Shown here: piece by piece, positions 6,460 through 6,981 of the stretch | How positions within the stretch are numbered: the first letter of the stretch is position 1 | Layout of the letters: each line of letters starts with the position of its first letter | Assembly: GCA_938038165.1 (NCBI GenBank) | Contig: CALHRB010000020.1 | Coordinates: forward strand, 1 to 6,981 | Source of the DNA: Candidatus Kapaibacterium sp. | Lineage (GTDB): Bacteria > Bacteroidota > Ignavibacteria > Kapaibacteriales > UBA2268 | Reading direction: 5' to 3' | Length of the DNA stretch: 6,981 nt | Position numbers and translations under genes: made by a program | The notes under the pieces: model-generated | What the model was told of the DNA's origin: nothing | Database searches by the model: none | The model's input: only the letters and a program-made list of their open reading frames with translations

Positions 6460-6981
6460 TTACGAATAGATTATCCTGAATAATGCTTCTTTGTATTTTT
6501 CAGCGGTTTTTTCGATAATTTCAGAAGGTATTGCCGGTGGAGGCGGTTTCTTATTCCAATTAATGCTTTCGAGATAATCACGCAGAACTTGCTTATCAAA
6601 ATTATACTGAGGTTTACCTGGAGAATAATTTTCTTTGAGCCAGAATCTCGAAGAGTCAGGAGTCAGAACTTCGTCAATCAAAAGCAACTCGTTATTTTCA
6701 TCCAGACCAAATTCAAATTTAGTATCAGCCAAAATCAAATTACTTCTTTCCAGTTTTTCAGATGCGAAATTGAAAATATCAATCGAGATTTTGCTAACCT
6801 TTTCAGCTAATTCGTCCCCAATTATCTTTTTCATTTCCTCGAATGAAATATTTTGATCGTGACCGCTATCAGCTTTGGTAGTGGGGGTAAAAATTGGTGC
6901 TGGTATTTTTGAAAATTCAAGCAAACCGTTGGGCAATCTTATGCCACATATTGTTTTCTTCTCTTTATATTCTTTCCAGCC
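6460..6981 (-). CDS. purC: SAICAR synthetase PurC, C-terminal part (5' end outside window)
   Basis: PurC joins aspartate to CAIR using ATP, giving SAICAR in de novo purine synthesis in the cytoplasm. The reading frame is open to the right edge, so only the last 173 residues are present, a little over half of a usual protein of about 240-310 residues. The first visible residues, GWKEYKEKKTICGIRLPNG, match the family's SGWKEY...CG..LP.GL region. FTPTTKADSGHDQNIS follows, then the second SAICAR-synthetase signature LADTKFEFG (around 6705-6732) and IDEVLTPDSSRFW (around 6636-6676). The C-terminus with YLESINWNKKPPPPAIP resembles the longer, yeast Ade1-like branch rather than the short B. subtilis form. 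A TTG at 6936 lies inside the conserved region and is not the true start. rodA follows after 5 bases. Confidence 0.96.
   Translation of the reverse strand, partial: GWKEYKEKKTICGIRLPNGLLEFSKIPAPIFTPTTKADSGHDQNISFEEMKKIIGDELAEKVSKISIDIFNFASEKLERSNLILADTKFEFGLDENNELLLIDEVLTPDSSRFWLKENYSPGKPQYNFDKQVLRDYLESINWNKKPPPPAIPSEIIEKTAEKYKEALFRIIYS

Noticed and set aside
6589..6856. Plus-strand open frames within purC
   Set aside because: They are antisense to a clearly conserved PurC reading frame and show no domain.
6934..6936. TTG as the purC start codon
   Set aside because: The frame stays open to the window edge and encodes the conserved GWKEY...CGIRLPNG block upstream, so the gene begins outside the window.

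Overview
This AT-rich window looks like ordinary bacterial chromosome. It holds four complete genes and one partial gene, with no mobile element, CRISPR array, tRNA or rRNA that I can see. The aconitase is of the mitochondrial/animal type, Shine-Dalgarno signals are mostly weak, and there is a Gram-negative outer-membrane barrel next to a RodA/PurC pair. Together these suggest a free-living bacterium of the Bacteroidota / Ignavibacteria / Chlorobi-related group. That placement is an inference from gene style, not from a marker gene, and it is only moderately secure.

Layout: (1) Positions 1-90 are a leader with a TATAAT box. It precedes a complete aconitate hydratase (91-2361, +), which ends in a strong stem-loop terminator (2373-2410). 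(2) An AT-rich intergenic stretch (2411-2589) carries small repeats and only weak promoter candidates. (3) A two-gene + strand unit follows: a YeeE/YedE-family membrane transporter (2590-3828) and, one base after its stop, an outer-membrane beta-barrel protein resembling the alginate-export porin family, starting at TTG (3830-5179). (4) On the opposite strand, purC (C-terminal part only, running off the right edge) is followed after 5 bases by rodA (5198-6454). rodA converges on the barrel gene across an 18-base gap.

Functionally, the aconitase belongs to the TCA cycle, PurC to purine synthesis and RodA to cell-wall elongation; these are housekeeping genes. The part most worth a second look is the YeeE-porin pair. 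An inner-membrane carrier of a family known for thiosulfate (sulfur-compound) uptake sits in a tight operon with an outer-membrane channel, which suggests a two-membrane uptake route for a small sulfur (or possibly selenium) compound. No TusA-like, rhodanese or other sulfur-handling partner is visible in the window, so the substrate is unknown. I found no convincing evidence of a wholly new type of system.
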